Shown piece after piece: positions 39,688 to 49,758 of a stretch of DNA of 64,000 bases. The notes below the pieces were generated by a model. That model did not search any database and was not told where the DNA came from. It saw only the letters and a program-made list of their open reading frames with translations. The position numbers and the translations under genes were made by a program. The stretch spans positions 372,001 to 436,000 of the forward strand of contig NC_013791.2 in NCBI RefSeq assembly GCF_000005825.2. The letters are read 5' to 3'. The stretch is from Alkalihalophilus pseudofirmus OF4 (GTDB taxonomy: Bacteria; Bacillota; Bacilli; Bacillales; Bacillaceae_D). How positions within the stretch are numbered: the stretch's first letter is position 1; the number at the start of each line of letters is the position of its first letter.

Positions 39688-41436
39688 TTAATTAACCCAT
39701 TTATTAATAATTTCTTCAAAATTTGTATTTACCCACTCTTTCTTCCATTCTTTTAGATATGGAATATCATTAGACGAAGGTTGAGGGTGGCATCTATCTA
39801 TTTTCACTAGTGAAGGCATAATAATGGAATCCCCAATTAAAATAGCCTCTCCTTCTTTTAAAGTAGATAGGGAGTCAGTTATTGGTCCGACTACATCTGG
39901 TAGTAAACGCTTTACATAATTTTGGTCTTCTGGGTTAGTAAGGCGCATTGATATAAAGTTACTACATTGAGAGAAGATAGTTTCAGAAATTTCAGAGGGT
40001 CTTTGACTAACAATCATTGCAGTGACCCCATATTTTCTCCCTTCCTTTGCTATACGCTCAATTGATGTTCTGGAAGCATTATACTTAGCTGATTTAATTT
40101 TAGGTACATACTTATGAGCCTCTTCGTATACTAGCAGCAACGGACAAGGAGTATTAGTTATCTCTTTACTATCTTCCGATATATGTTTCTTGTAGAAATA
40201 ACCATATTCAAATAACAGTCTTGAAATTAGTGAGACTGTGGTGCTTAAAACTTCAAAAGGAACACCACTTAAATCAGATATGGTAATATTGGCTTCTGCA
40301 TCATTTTTATAGCCAATTAATTGTCTTAATATATCTTCAAATGAACTTTCTTTTGCCTCTTCACTAAAAAGGAACCCTAGTCTTTTATCACTTATTTTAT
40401 TCCTAATCCGGGATATGAACTTTTCTAATGTTCCATCATTATAGGTTCCTTTATTGACAGATTGGGGTTTTATTTCTTTAAATTGTAGCTCTTTATTAAA
40501 ATAGAAATCAAACTTATCATCATCCTCAAATTCTTTTCCTTCATCACCAAGTTCCTCAATACATATCACGGTTGGTTGTTTTGCTTTTCTAGTCTCTTTT
40601 GAAAGATTGGTTATACAGTTAAGGACCTCAGCGATAGAAAACTTTACAGGGGTGTCAAATGTTATATCCTCATCATAATTATTATGCTTTTGTTTGTTTC
40701 TTGTAATTACCCTTCTTAATATCGATGATTGATTATAAGATTGGTTTTCGCCTGATTCAACAAACAATTCTTCTAATTCCTCGCCATTCATTAGCCAATA
40801 AGGCAACAACAAGCTTTCAACATCAATATAGTTACAGTCCGGAAAAGCACTTTTATATTCAGAATGTATATCAAAGAGGACTATATGAGAATTATTTAAA
40901 CCTGGATAGGAAGACACTTTTTGATTTATTGCTTCTTGAAGTACTTTAGTTACTGTATGAGATTTTCCGGAGCCGGTTGAGCCTACAACAGCTATATGTT
41001 TATTAAAAAACTTATCACCATTCACAGGTACACTTATATTTGTATCTTGTGAAAGTTTCGAAAAACAGAACTTGCTCTCTTCGTCTAGCACGTCATAAAT
41101 ATTTTGTATTTCGTCATTTCGGGCTAATTCAACATCAGTCGGAGGAATTGCAATATTATTTCCTCCCCTTGAAAATTTCCCATCTGCATCTAAAAAACCC
41201 AAGGGAACAGCTTCTAAGACATAGTGACTTTCTTGGTTGTCTTTTTTCTCTATAGTGAAATTTTCAATTACACTAATAAGAGCACAATCGTCACTATCAG
41301 ATACTCTTAAGTATGAACCTACAGCGAACTTTTCGTTTTCTACTTTAAACAGCTCAATATTAGTTACCTCTATCTTAATCTTATTTGGAAGTACTGAAAC
41401 AACTTTCGCTATTTTCTCTTCATCTATATTAATCAT
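39688..41436 (-). CDS. HerA-type hexameric ATPase/translocase of a putative defence system
   Basis: A 582-residue FtsK/HerA-superfamily ATPase. An N-terminal beta-barrel (HAS barrel, about 1-100) precedes a RecA-like motor: Walker A GSTGSGKS (152-159), FDIHSEY (188-194), Walker B LLLVYEEAHK (433-442), SQRPSEIS sensor (477-484), and SNFISMRLTN (492-501). A helical insertion lies at about 270-380. Its stop-to-start gap from the upstream gene is only 12 bases, so the pair is an operon. Length and order match the HerA component of the known HerA-DUF4297 and HerA-SIR2 anti-phage systems, where HerA forms a hexamer binding the nuclease. It is AT-rich relative to flanks, suggesting transfer. Housekeeping NurA-HerA is an alternative but the partner is not NurA-like. 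Confidence 0.85.
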   Translation of the reverse strand: MINIDEEKIAKVVSVLPNKIKIEVTNIELFKVENEKFAVGSYLRVSDSDDCALISVIENFTIEKKDNQESHYVLEAVPLGFLDADGKFSRGGNNIAIPPTDVELARNDEIQNIYDVLDEESKFCFSKLSQDTNISVPVNGDKFFNKHIAVVGSTGSGKSHTVTKVLQEAINQKVSSYPGLNNSHIVLFDIHSEYKSAFPDCNYIDVESLLLPYWLMNGEELEELFVESGENQSYNQSSILRRVITRNKQKHNNYDEDITFDTPVKFSIAEVLNCITNLSKETRKAKQPTVICIEELGDEGKEFEDDDKFDFYFNKELQFKEIKPQSVNKGTYNDGTLEKFISRIRNKISDKRLGFLFSEEAKESSFEDILRQLIGYKNDAEANITISDLSGVPFEVLSTTVSLISRLLFEYGYFYKKHISEDSKEITNTPCPLLLVYEEAHKYVPKIKSAKYNASRTSIERIAKEGRKYGVTAMIVSQRPSEISETIFSQCSNFISMRLTNPEDQNYVKRLLPDVVGPITDSLSTLKEGEAILIGDSIIMPSLVKIDRCHPQPSSNDIPYLKEWKKEWVNTNFEEIINKWVN

Positions 41437-41448
41437 AATCTCTCTCCC

Positions 41449-42603
41449 CTAAGATATTATTTTAATCACTTGATTTAGATTATTTATTTGTATCTTGATA
41501 TGCTTGAATCTCGTCTGAATTTCTACACGACTATGATTAAAGAATTGATAAATTTCTTGACAATATTCATGGGTTAATAGAGTTTCCAAATATTCTTCCT
41601 TAACAAATCTAACTGAACATGAATTATAAGAATCCACTAGCTTTTCTATTCTAAATTTGTCGCCATCGAAAAAGGTTCCGTCGCAAAATGAGTAATTTCT
41701 ATCAAGTAAACCTTGTTTAATAAAATTTAAAGTTGAATCCTCAATATCTCTAAAACAAATAATTGGTGCAGGGGATTTGTCCTTTCTGAAATATTTCCTC
41801 GATATTATATTAATAAGGTTATGTATATCGGTATAATCGCTATACTTTGAGGAATCGATTATAAATAATCTTGAGGTATTTCCTAGATTTGGTTTTCTCT
41901 GAATGAAGAACTCTTTTCTAATCATTTTTTCATAAGCTTCACGGGATAGGTGTTCTTCATAGGCTGAATAAAATACGATTTCTTGGTAATTTTCAATTAC
42001 CTCATCTAGCTTAGTTTTATTAATGCTCCTCAATCGTTTTTCTTTAATTACAAGTCTGAAAATTTCAGAACGGATAATTGAATGATACAGCACGGATAAA
42101 TCACGATTATTTAAGTTATATGCTTTATCAATTTGTTCTAAAGTCGAATGAAATTGTTCTTCGTAATTCTCAGAGAATTGTAGGATAAAAGAACCAATAA
42201 ACTTTTCTTTTAATTCTTTTTCAAATTCATTCTTTTTGTTTCCTAGTATTCCATCTAATTCAATAAGAGTAAGTTTTTTCTCTGTAGGAGAGATATTTTT
42301 AAAATAACAATACAAACGATAATTTTTGTTTGTATCTTCTTTGAATAGATGCAGTAATTGGATAATCGGAGTTTTTATTTTTCCAGGAGTGTATGATTGT
42401 GTTTCTTTGTGCTTAACTTGAACCACGAATTGTTCGTAATTTATATCTTGTATGTCTTCAAAGGATACATCAGTATCTGGATTATTTAATATTTCAATAA
42501 TAGTAGTATCAAACTGATAAAGGAACCCTTTGATTGCGTAATAACCCCCGTCTTCATCTTGCTCCTTTACGGGGATATTCCCAGTCCCAAGAACCGTTCC
42601 CAA
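41449..42603 (-). CDS. Putative Cap4/DUF4297-like nuclease effector
   Basis: A 384-residue protein upstream of herA in the same operon. The N-terminus shows the pattern of Cap4/DUF4297-type PD-(D/E)xK nucleases: a GG-Y-AIKGFLYQ helix (19-30), FEDIQD (Glu49, Asp50, Asp53) and VVQVKHK (Gln62, Lys64), then an RLYCYFKN strand. The remainder is mostly helical and not recognised. The TTG at 42603 is preferred because AGAGGTGAT lies about 6 bases upstream; a GTG at 42612 falls inside that site. By context it should be the DNA-degrading effector activated through HerA. Family identity rests on short motifs. Confidence 0.65.
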   Translation of the reverse strand: MGTVLGTGNIPVKEQDEDGGYYAIKGFLYQFDTTIIEILNNPDTDVSFEDIQDINYEQFVVQVKHKETQSYTPGKIKTPIIQLLHLFKEDTNKNYRLYCYFKNISPTEKKLTLIELDGILGNKKNEFEKELKEKFIGSFILQFSENYEEQFHSTLEQIDKAYNLNNRDLSVLYHSIIRSEIFRLVIKEKRLRSINKTKLDEVIENYQEIVFYSAYEEHLSREAYEKMIRKEFFIQRKPNLGNTSRLFIIDSSKYSDYTDIHNLINIISRKYFRKDKSPAPIICFRDIEDSTLNFIKQGLLDRNYSFCDGTFFDGDKFRIEKLVDSYNSCSVRFVKEEYLETLLTHEYCQEIYQFFNHSRVEIQTRFKHIKIQINNLNQVIKIIS

Positions 42604-43245
42604 AAGAATCACCTCTTTTTTTCCATTTACTCAAATATAACATAATATTCCTTCAATTCAATAAAGTACTAGAAATTAGGTGGAAACGTATCTTACCTAA
42701 TTAATACAAATAATACCTCTATCCATATTTTCAGGAGAAGATTAATATAAGGGTTAAATACTGATAATGTTCCATATATCTTTAAATCGCGGTTTACCAG
42801 ATTTTATTTTTGGGAAAATGCAAGCCAGTCTGTAAACTTAGCTTCAATTAATAGAAAAGTCTTTTCCTTCTAAACCGACCCTGAAATCGCTCTTATAAAC
42901 TTATGTGATTTCGGGGTTTTCCCTATGAAACCAACTAAAATCATCTTGCCTAACAGTTTTATTCATCCTTCTCCTACTAAAAAAATCTATCAATTAGAAT
43001 CATGGAACACAGGTGGCAGATGGATTTAGCAGGGTATCTTATGTATGCTAGGTTGATTATAAACTTTCCATAAACAAAATTTTCAATTTGATAATTTATG
43101 CCTAACCATGGTATAAATTTAAAAGAAACTGGGGCATTCTCCTTTTGATTTTCTTATTATGGGTATGTCCATTATAAGAAGACTTGATTATAAATATGGA
43201 TGTGAAGATAAAATGGATTTAAATATAAATAAGGATTCAAACACG
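42604..43245. other. AT-rich gap between the defence operon and dus
   Basis: A 640-base region with no credible gene. It has a plus-oriented terminator-like hairpin at 42879-42920 (CCCTGAAATC / GATTTCGGGG then TTTT) with no gene upstream to serve, which suggests decayed sequence. Short frames after it (around 42925-43024) resemble nothing I recognise. The right edge of the island probably lies here. Confidence 0.45.
42879..42920 (+). terminator. Orphan terminator-like hairpin
   Basis: 10-bp stem CCCTGAAATC / GATTTCGGGG (one G-U), 18-base loop, then TTTT. Confidence 0.55.
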
Positions 43246-44229
43246 ATGAAGGATAACTTTTGGGCTGATCTGCCGCGTCCGTTCTTTATCCTGGCGCCAA
43301 TGGAAGAAGTAACAGACGTTGTTTTTCGTCATGTAGTAAGTGAGGCGGCTAGACCTGATGTGTTTTTCACAGAGTTTACAAACAGTGAAAGTTATTGTCA
43401 CCCGGATGGGATGAAAAGTGTTCGTGGGCGTTTAACTTTTACAGAGGATGAACAGCCGATTGTCGCTCATATATGGGGGGACAAGCCTGAATACTTTCGT
43501 CAAATGAGTATTGGGATGGCAGAGCTTGGCTTTAAAGGCTTGGATATTAATATGGGCTGTCCTGTACCTAATGTGGTACAAAACGGGAAGGGAAGCGGTC
43601 TGATTCGCCGTCCTGAAGTGGCAGCTGAATTAATCCAAGCAGCCAAAGCAGGAGGGCTGCCTGTAAGTGTTAAGACAAGGATTGGTTTCGCGGAGGTAGA
43701 CGAATGGCGGGACTGGCTGACTCACATTCTTAAGCAAGATATTGTGAACCTTTCTATTCACCTGCGTACACGAAATGAAATGAGTAAAGTCGATGCGCAT
43801 TGGGAGTTGATCCCTGAGATTAAAAAGCTGCGTGACGAGGTGGCACCCCATACACTTCTCACGATTAATGGAGATATTCCTGACCGTCAAACTGGCTTGA
43901 AGCTGGTTGAGCAATATGGGGTTGACGGTGTGATGATTGGGCGTGGTATTTTCCATAATCCATTTGCCTTTGAAAAGGAACCGAAAGATCACAGCAGTAA
44001 GGAGTTACTTGATCTCTTAAGATTGCATCTAGATCTCTATGATAAATACTCACATTTAGAGCTGCGTCCGTTCAAGGCTCTTCACCGCTTTTTTAAGATT
44101 TATGTCAAAGGGTTTAGAGGTGCGGGTCAATTAAGAAACGAACTAATGAACACAGAATCAACAGATGAAGTGCGTGACTTGCTTGATCAGTTTGAATCGG
44201 CGAATTTAGAGGGAATGAAGGAAGAGTAG
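43246..44229 (+). CDS. tRNA-dihydrouridine synthase
   Basis: A 327-residue FMN enzyme reducing uridine in tRNA D-loops. Signatures are [14 protein letters not shown] (about 13-26), [10 protein letters not shown] (about 102-111; the cysteine is the catalytic acid), SVKTRIG (about 140-146), and [13 protein letters not shown] (about 227-239). The start at 43246 has AAGGA 10 bases upstream; the frame extends 29 codons further but with unrelated sequence. It flanks the accessory island on the right. Confidence 0.92.
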   Translation: MKDNFWADLPRPFFILAPMEEVTDVVFRHVVSEAARPDVFFTEFTNSESYCHPDGMKSVRGRLTFTEDEQPIVAHIWGDKPEYFRQMSIGMAELGFKGLDINMGCPVPNVVQNGKGSGLIRRPEVAAELIQAAKAGGLPVSVKTRIGFAEVDEWRDWLTHILKQDIVNLSIHLRTRNEMSKVDAHWELIPEIKKLRDEVAPHTLLTINGDIPDRQTGLKLVEQYGVDGVMIGRGIFHNPFAFEKEPKDHSSKELLDLLRLHLDLYDKYSHLELRPFKALHRFFKIYVKGFRGAGQLRNELMNTESTDEVRDLLDQFESANLEGMKEE

Positions 44230-44259
44230 AAGGTCACATTCAAGTGAATAAATAGCAGA

Positions 44260-44291
44260 AAGAGTCTTTCAAATGAAAAGGCTCTTTTTTA
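44260..44291 (+). terminator. Terminator of dus
   Basis: AGAGTCTTT / AAAGGCTCT stem with six T's. Confidence 0.8.
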
Positions 44292-44748
44292 TATGAATGA
44301 AAAATCAACACAATTGACGTAGCGTCTTACTAGTATGACTATGATCTTGAACTTAATATATAGCTTTATATTTTAAATAGCTTTAGAGGAGAAATAGGCA
44401 GGCTAATCCCTTGGTGTGCAGGGGATTTCGAGAAGTGTACGCTTCTTCAATTTTTCCAACAACGCTCCTTCAAAACACTTAGGTATCACCGTGGGAAAGT
44501 TAAAATGAAATAATCACGAAAATGACCTAGTTGCTGCATGGTTTAACCCTCTCTAATAAAAAAGAGTACACTCAGCATACATCATGAAAATAAAACCTGC
44601 AAAAAAGCAAAACGTAAAAATGAAAACGGTGGAATGCGGGTTACAGCCTTATTAAAAAGGAAAAGCGACAAAATCCGAGCAGAAAAAAGAGGTGTTTTGT
44701 CAATACAAGTGTTTTTAAAATCAACCATACTGTTTCCTATTTTTATAG

Positions 44749-44777
44749 AGACCATTATTTAGAAAATGGTCTTTTTT
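44749..44777 (+). terminator. Terminator-like hairpin in gap
   Basis: AGACCATT / AATGGTCT stem followed by TTTTT. No gene is seen directly upstream, so it may close a small RNA or a decayed gene. Confidence 0.65.
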
Positions 44778-44888
44778 GTATGGAGGGCATCTACAAAAAT
44801 TTGGGAAATAAGCAGTTGGCTGTTGGATATTTATGTTAAAATAGTAAGGTGTTGTTTGTTTGTTTAGTAGTAGAAAGGATGATGGAAC

Positions 44889-45218
44889 GTGGCTGTTTTC
44901 CAATGGCTCGACCAATGGTTAGCTAGTGACCCAACAAATTTTAATTTATTTATGATGATTTCAACAATCATTGCACTTTCTTCGGTCATTGTCCTGACAG
45001 TAATGACTAAAAAGATAGGCAGTGAGCACTTACATATCAAATTAAAGATCGATCGGGCGATGCTTGTATCCTTACTTATTTTAATTACCGGATTTGTCCT
45101 ATTTGTCCCTGTTGAAATGATTTTCTATAAACAATATGTAGGCTCAATGGTAGTCATTTCTATTCTTGTAGGTGCGGTCGTCAGCAGTTATTTCTATTTG
45201 AAGCAGAAGTTCGTGTAG
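44889..45218 (+). CDS. Three-segment membrane protein of unknown function
   Basis: A 109-residue protein with hydrophobic segments at about 18-38, 56-78 and 82-102 and a basic connection between the first two. The start is a GTG with AAAGGATG 8 bases upstream. The next gene begins within 10 bases, so they are probably co-transcribed. I do not recognise the family. Confidence 0.7.
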   Translation: MAVFQWLDQWLASDPTNFNLFMMISTIIALSSVIVLTVMTKKIGSEHLHIKLKIDRAMLVSLLILITGFVLFVPVEMIFYKQYVGSMVVISILVGAVVSSYFYLKQKFV

Positions 45219-45224
45219 GAAAGA

Positions 45225-45797
45225 ATGATGGAGATCTCATTGATCAGACATGGCCAATCACAATTTAATGATAAGAAGAGAGTAACCTGTGCAGAGTTTG
45301 AGAGTTGGGTAGATAACTATAATGCTAGCGGAGTACAAAGAGAAGCAAATTATCCACCCGAAACACTCCTGAAAATCACCTCGGCCAATGTCTTAATCAC
45401 CAGTGATTTAAAAAGATCGATTGACTCAGCAGCCATCCTCCACCCAGAAGGAATAACGATCACCCATTCTTTGTTTCGAGAAACGGAGCTTCCAACTCTA
45501 CACGCGAAGCATCTGTCTATTAGATTAAAGCCAAGCACTTGGGCTGTGTTGCTACGGCTATTATGGTTTGCAGGTTATTCAAATGCTTGCGAATCAGTAA
45601 GTGAGGCAAAAAGGAGAGCAGAAAAAGCGACAGAACAATTAATTACCTATGCTAAGGAATCTCAATCTGTGGCAATCGTTGGACATGGTTTTTTTAATAG
45701 GTTCATCTCTAAGGAATTACAAAGGCAAGGGTGGAAGGGGAAGAAGAAGGCAGGAACAAAGCATTGGAGTTGTACGACGTATATGTGGTCTGATTAG
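45225..45797 (+). CDS. Histidine phosphatase family protein
   Basis: A 190-residue phosphoglycerate-mutase-like phosphatase. The phospho-acceptor motif is LIRHGQSQFN (His about 8); the second histidine is in VAIVGHGFFNRF (about 154). Between them lies SDLKRSIDSAA. It may act on small phosphate esters; the substrate is unknown. Either ATG at 45225 or 45228 could be used; spacing from GGAAAG favours the second slightly. Confidence 0.85.
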   Translation: MMEISLIRHGQSQFNDKKRVTCAEFESWVDNYNASGVQREANYPPETLLKITSANVLITSDLKRSIDSAAILHPEGITITHSLFRETELPTLHAKHLSIRLKPSTWAVLLRLLWFAGYSNACESVSEAKRRAEKATEQLITYAKESQSVAIVGHGFFNRFISKELQRQGWKGKKKAGTKHWSCTTYMWSD

Positions 45798-45824
45798 ATA
45801 GATGTAGAGGATTCATGTGTCGAC

Positions 45825-45855
45825 AATAGGAGTTGTCATATTGACAACTCCTATT
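45825..45855 (+). other. Perfect inverted repeat after the phosphatase gene
   Basis: A 14-bp perfect stem AATAGGAGTTGTCA / TGACAACTCCTATT with loop TAT. There is no T-run, so it may be an mRNA-stabilising hairpin or operator rather than an intrinsic terminator. Confidence 0.6.
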
Positions 45856-45893
45856 AGCATATAAACCTTAACAAAAAATAGGAGGAGCGGCTG

Positions 45894-46076
45894 ATGGATA
45901 ATCAATATGTTGTAGGCTGGGGTACACTGGCCTTGATTAATGCAGCACTGGCACAAGGGAAAAATCGAACAGGGCTCAACTGGTTTCTGCTCTCCCTTGT
46001 ATTAGGCCCTGCGGCAACATTTATTTTGTTATTTGTTGAAAAGAGAGAGTATAAACAGGTTCGAGAAAATGAATAA
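45894..46076 (+). CDS. Small membrane protein
   Basis: A 60-residue protein with two hydrophobic stretches (about 5-20 and 30-49) and a charged end. AGGAGGAG precedes the ATG by 8 bases. The GKNR-GLNWFLLSLVLGP loop is common in small Bacillus membrane proteins of unknown function. Confidence 0.7.
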   Translation: MDNQYVVGWGTLALINAALAQGKNRTGLNWFLLSLVLGPAATFILLFVEKREYKQVRENE

Positions 46077-46102
46077 ACAATTTTACTAGCGAGGACTCAT
46101 CC

Positions 46103-46660
46103 ATGACCTTAAAACATATTTTGTTCTTTTGTAGTTTTACTTGGCTGCTCTTTTTCGCGGCTGCTTGCAGCAACCAAACGATGGAAGAGGCTAAGAAAGA
46201 AGTGGCTTCAACAGATTTAACGGATGAACATATTGATGGTATGAAAGTGGGTATGTTCATTACTGACGAAGCTTTTTTAAAACAAAACCGGGCTGTTGAA
46301 CCGTATCCTGCAAATGACCACTACGCTAATCAAAGAAACTATGATCAGTATTGGAATGAAGATTTCATATGGAGTGTAGATCGACAAACAATGGAAGTTT
46401 TGCAAATTAGGATTCTAGAAGAAAATGATACGTCCGCAAGTTCAAAGGCTATTAAAAGAGGCTCACCTATTGAAGATATAATTACACGTTATGGGGAGCA
46501 TTATTATACGTACGAAGATCATGAACAATCGATCTTTATGATAGGGTATGTGGACCATCAAAATAATTTGGACTTATCATTTATACATGATGAGGAAAAC
46601 GTAACAGGGTTTAGTTTGGGTTATGATTTTGACAGAATGAAGTGGGAAACGGAAGAATAG
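46103..46660 (+). CDS. Secreted lipoprotein of unknown function
   Basis: A 185-residue protein. The N-terminal hydrophobic stretch ends in AAAC (Cys about 16-17), a lipobox, so it should be anchored outside the membrane. The mature part is hydrophilic with acidic and aromatic residues (DQYWNEDFIW). The ribosome site (GAGGA) is weak. No family is recognised. Confidence 0.7.
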   Translation: MTLKHILFFCSFTWLLFFAAACSNQTMEEAKKEVASTDLTDEHIDGMKVGMFITDEAFLKQNRAVEPYPANDHYANQRNYDQYWNEDFIWSVDRQTMEVLQIRILEENDTSASSKAIKRGSPIEDIITRYGEHYYTYEDHEQSIFMIGYVDHQNNLDLSFIHDEENVTGFSLGYDFDRMKWETEE

Positions 46661-46698
46661 ACTAAGAGCTATCTTATTAAAAATCTGGAGGTGTTCAT

Positions 46699-46917
46699 AT
46701 GAGTGAGAATAAAGAATCTCCAGAAAGACGAAGGGAAAGATTAAGGCAAGAAGAGTTAAAAAGAAATAGAACAAATTCTATGAGTGATGGCTTCAATCGA
46801 GCAAGCAGCGGAAGCATGGTCGATTTGGTTAACAGCTTGGGCTGGAAAGGCACAGGTATCCTTATTTTCGTCATCATCCTCCTATTTATAATAGGGTCGT
46901 TCGTATTTAACCGTTAA
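46699..46917 (+). CDS. DUF6366-like small membrane protein
   Basis: A 72-residue protein with a charged N-terminal helix (ESPERRRERLRQEELKRN), a SLGWKGTGI motif and one C-terminal membrane segment (about 50-70). This layout is that of the DUF6366 family common in Bacillus. GGAGGTG precedes the ATG. Confidence 0.75.
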   Translation: MSENKESPERRRERLRQEELKRNRTNSMSDGFNRASSGSMVDLVNSLGWKGTGILIFVIILLFIIGSFVFNR

Positions 46918-46921
46918 TATG

Positions 46922-46956
46922 TAAAAGCTCCAGGACCTACTCCTGGAGCTTTCTTA
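46922..46956. terminator. Bidirectional terminator between the DUF6366-like gene and the Bce-type permease
   Basis: Perfect stem AAAGCTCCAGGA / TCCTGGAGCTTT with loop CCTAC, working for both converging genes. Confidence 0.88.
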
Positions 46957-48900
46957 TTACAACGCCATCTTAATCACTTTCTTATAATAAAGCACTGATA
47001 ATATCCCGAAGATCGAGTAGAGTACGGCATATAATCCCATAACAATAATCATCGGTGTCCATAGCTCAGTGCCAAAGAAGAACCAGCCTGATTTGACAGC
47101 AAAGTAGCTGTGAACAAGTCCTACAATGAGAGGGATTCCGAAATTAAAGAGCTGTTTTCCGAGTATACCTTTTAGCAGGTCTTTTTCGGTAAAGCCTAGC
47201 TTGCGCAGGATCTTGTAATTTGGTTGTTCCTCGTCGCCTTCTTCTACTTGTTTGAAATAGAGGATACAGCCTGAGGTAATTAAGAAGGTGAGACCAAGGA
47301 ATCCTACGATGAACATGATTAGTCCCATATTCTGTTTTTGGATACGTTCTTCCGTGTAATGAGAGCTATTGCCAAACTCATCTTTGAATGGCATGCTGTT
47401 AAACAATTCATCAGCAACTGCTGCAGTCGCTCTATCATCTAATGTGAAGCCAATATAAGTTGAGGATTCTAGTTGAATGTCTGGGTCTAAGTCTGCAGCA
47501 AGCTGGGTATAGATCGACTCATCCACGATGGCGGTAGTTAACCCGCCCGTAAAATAGAGTGGCAGCACGTTTTCTTTTGCTAACCCTAGATATTCTTGTT
47601 CAATAGTTGTCGTGAGGCCGTGAAAGGTAAGTGTGCCTGAATCCTGTAAGTTTAACAGCGTTTGCATCGCATCACTAAATCCTGCGAATGTCGTATCACC
47701 ATCGCTTACATTGGTCTCCCTCACCTGATGATCACTAATGACAGCCATCCTCATTTTATTAGACTCAAATTGAAAGTTCTCCATATCTCTTCCTACAATC
47801 TGTTCTACATCAACATCCACTTGAATGACATCAATTACTTTTTCAATGTAACCAATTCCGCTATCTTGTAACACTTCACCGAACATTTCTGCATTCTCTG
47901 TGGTAATAAATGCAAAGTCGTCAGGAGCCGTGCTCTCTGCTGTTTTTTCAGCAGAATAATACGAAATGTAGCTTAATGATAAGAGGCCAATTGCTAAGGC
48001 AGATACCGTTGTGATAATGGTAAGCAGCATCGCATTTGATTTCATGCGGAACATAATCGACGATAGCGACATGACTTCGTTAATATTTAAGTATCCGCCT
48101 TTTTGTTTTCTTATTAGATTAGCAATAAACCGGACAGAACCTTTGTAGAGAAAATAAGTCCCGATAATAACGGAAGCCAAAATAAAGATCATCGCAATAA
48201 ATAAATAGTTCATAGAGACGAAGCTTCCATCAAAAAGCCTAGCAGATACGTAATAACCAGTGGCTATCAACGTGATACCTAAAATCCCCATCAAAATTTC
48301 AAGGATTGAAATCTTTCTTACTTGGCTTTCAGTTTTACTCTTTACTTGAAAAAGAGACAAGATGCTTTGATGCTTAATATACAGATAGTTCATCAGCATA
48401 ATGAAGAGGTAAATGCCGCCGAACACGAGCAGTGTTTGAATAAACGCATTCCCTGAAAAGTAAAGAGAGGCAACAGCTTCCACTCCTGTTATTTTAAATA
48501 AAATCATCGCGACTAATTTTGAAGCGGCAAAACCGATAAAGATCCCGATTACTAAGGACCCGAAATAAAGCATTAAATTTTCAGCACTTAGAATCATGAA
48601 GATACGGTTCTTCGTCATCCCAATCAGCTGAAACAACCCAATTTCTTTACTGCGTCTCTTAATAAATAAGTTATTTGCATAGATTAAAAACACAGTTACG
48701 ATCGCAATAAGAAGCACGGATGCTGTCTGTATGGCTGCTAATCCTCTAAGCGACCCAGATGCCTCGTCCATTGCAGGGTCATACTGCAAAGTGACAAAAG
48801 CAAAGTATAGAGCCGCACTAAACATCAGGGCAAATACATATAAATAATAGCTTTTGACATTCTTTTTAAAGCTGCGGAGAATTAACTGATTAATGCTCAT
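46957..48900 (-). CDS. BceB-type ABC permease (peptide-antibiotic detoxification)
   Basis: A 647-residue permease with ten membrane segments. An FtsX-like domain covers about segments 2-4, then a large extracellular domain of about 190 residues (about 310-500) between segments 7 and 8 is typical of BceB-type transporters, which sense and remove cell-wall-active peptides such as bacitracin. The motif [18 protein letters not shown] (about 81-98) is a family mark. It overlaps the ATPase gene by 11 bases. Whether it responds to bacitracin (Bce), lantibiotics (Psd) or other peptides (Yxd) is not decided. Confidence 0.9.
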   Translation of the reverse strand: MSINQLILRSFKKNVKSYYLYVFALMFSAALYFAFVTLQYDPAMDEASGSLRGLAAIQTASVLLIAIVTVFLIYANNLFIKRRSKEIGLFQLIGMTKNRIFMILSAENLMLYFGSLVIGIFIGFAASKLVAMILFKITGVEAVASLYFSGNAFIQTLLVFGGIYLFIMLMNYLYIKHQSILSLFQVKSKTESQVRKISILEILMGILGITLIATGYYVSARLFDGSFVSMNYLFIAMIFILASVIIGTYFLYKGSVRFIANLIRKQKGGYLNINEVMSLSSIMFRMKSNAMLLTIITTVSALAIGLLSLSYISYYSAEKTAESTAPDDFAFITTENAEMFGEVLQDSGIGYIEKVIDVIQVDVDVEQIVGRDMENFQFESNKMRMAVISDHQVRETNVSDGDTTFAGFSDAMQTLLNLQDSGTLTFHGLTTTIEQEYLGLAKENVLPLYFTGGLTTAIVDESIYTQLAADLDPDIQLESSTYIGFTLDDRATAAVADELFNSMPFKDEFGNSSHYTEERIQKQNMGLIMFIVGFLGLTFLITSGCILYFKQVEEGDEEQPNYKILRKLGFTEKDLLKGILGKQLFNFGIPLIVGLVHSYFAVKSGWFFFGTELWTPMIIVMGLYAVLYSIFGILSVLYYKKVIKMAL

Positions 48901-49651
48901 AGTGCACCCCGCCTAAAACTCCTTGTGTCTTCATAATATCTTTTAAGAAGGTGTTGCGGCTCTCTTCTCCTTTATTTAGCTGGGTGTAGATTTGGCCGTC
49001 TTTTATAAAAATGACACGGCTGCTGTAGCTCGCTGCCACTGGACCATGTGTCACCATTACAATCGTTGCTTTTCGTTTTTCGTTTAAGCTGCTTAATTTA
49101 CCTAATAGGTCTGACGCTGCTTTAGAATCAAGAGCACCTGTCGGCTCATCGGCGAAAATAATGCCTGGCTCGTGAATAAATGCGCGAGCAGCAGACGTTC
49201 GCTGCTTTTGCCCTCCTGATATTTCATTAGGATATTTATCGGCAATTTCCGCAATACCTAGCTCTGCTGCCACTGATTCGAATTTCTCGAATGCTGCTTT
49301 TTTAGAAGTATTCGTAATGGAGAGTGGCAGCATAATATTTTCTTTGACGGTTAATGTATCTAGCAAGTTATAATCCTGAAAGATGAAGCCTAAATGATGC
49401 TTTCGAAACTCTGCTAGCTTTTTTTCTTTGCTTTTCGTTAATTCCTCACCATTAATTATTAGTGAACCGTGGCTTAGGCGGTCAATCGTTGACAATACAT
49501 TTAAAAGAGTGGTTTTCCCTGAGCCTGATGCCCCCATAATTGTTAGGAATTCTCCCTTTTCAATGCTGATATCAATTCCTTTTAATACCTCTTGTTTTGT
49601 GAATTTATTTCCATAGCTTTTATGGATTTTTCTAGCTTCAAGTATACTCAT
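48890..49651 (-). CDS. BceA-type ABC transporter ATP-binding protein
   Basis: A 253-residue ATPase. Walker A is GASGSGKTT (about 39-47), the signature ISGGQKQR (about 144-151), Walker [12 protein letters not shown] (about 164-174), and H-loop VTHGP. AGGAGGAATTTTGTT precedes the ATG. The BceR-like operator lies about 95 bases upstream, separating it from the regulatory pair, so it has its own promoter. Confidence 0.92.
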   Translation of the reverse strand: MSILEARKIHKSYGNKFTKQEVLKGIDISIEKGEFLTIMGASGSGKTTLLNVLSTIDRLSHGSLIINGEELTKSKEKKLAEFRKHHLGFIFQDYNLLDTLTVKENIMLPLSITNTSKKAAFEKFESVAAELGIAEIADKYPNEISGGQKQRTSAARAFIHEPGIIFADEPTGALDSKAASDLLGKLSSLNEKRKATIVMVTHGPVAASYSSRVIFIKDGQIYTQLNKGEESRNTFLKDIMKTQGVLGGVHYEH

Positions 49652-49742
49652 AACAAAATTCCTCCATCTATTAAGATACCCTTATTGTATAAACTCTTGC
49701 ACTGAGAGTCCTTTGATTCTCCTAACAAAAAGGCAAAAGCGA

Positions 49743-49758
49743 GTGACATTTTTGTCAC
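49743..49758. promoter_or_regulatory. BceR-type operator, TGACA-N4-TGTCA
   Basis: The palindrome GTGACATTTTTGTCAC matches the BceR-family binding consensus (TNACA-N4-TGTAA type). It lies upstream of the BceA-type gene and overlaps the stop codon of the histidine kinase gene. Confidence 0.75.

Larger units (their letters stand above)
44230..44888. other. Non-coding stretch after dus
   Basis: About 660 bases with no credible gene. It has the dus terminator at 44260-44291 and a second hairpin at 44749-44777. In between is A-rich sequence with stops in all frames; it may hold a degraded gene. Confidence 0.4.

Noticed and set aside
42925-43024. Short plus-strand ORF in the gap before dus (MKPTKIILPNSF-like)
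   Set aside because: It has about 34 codons, no ribosome site and no recognisable family; it may be a relic but cannot be supported.
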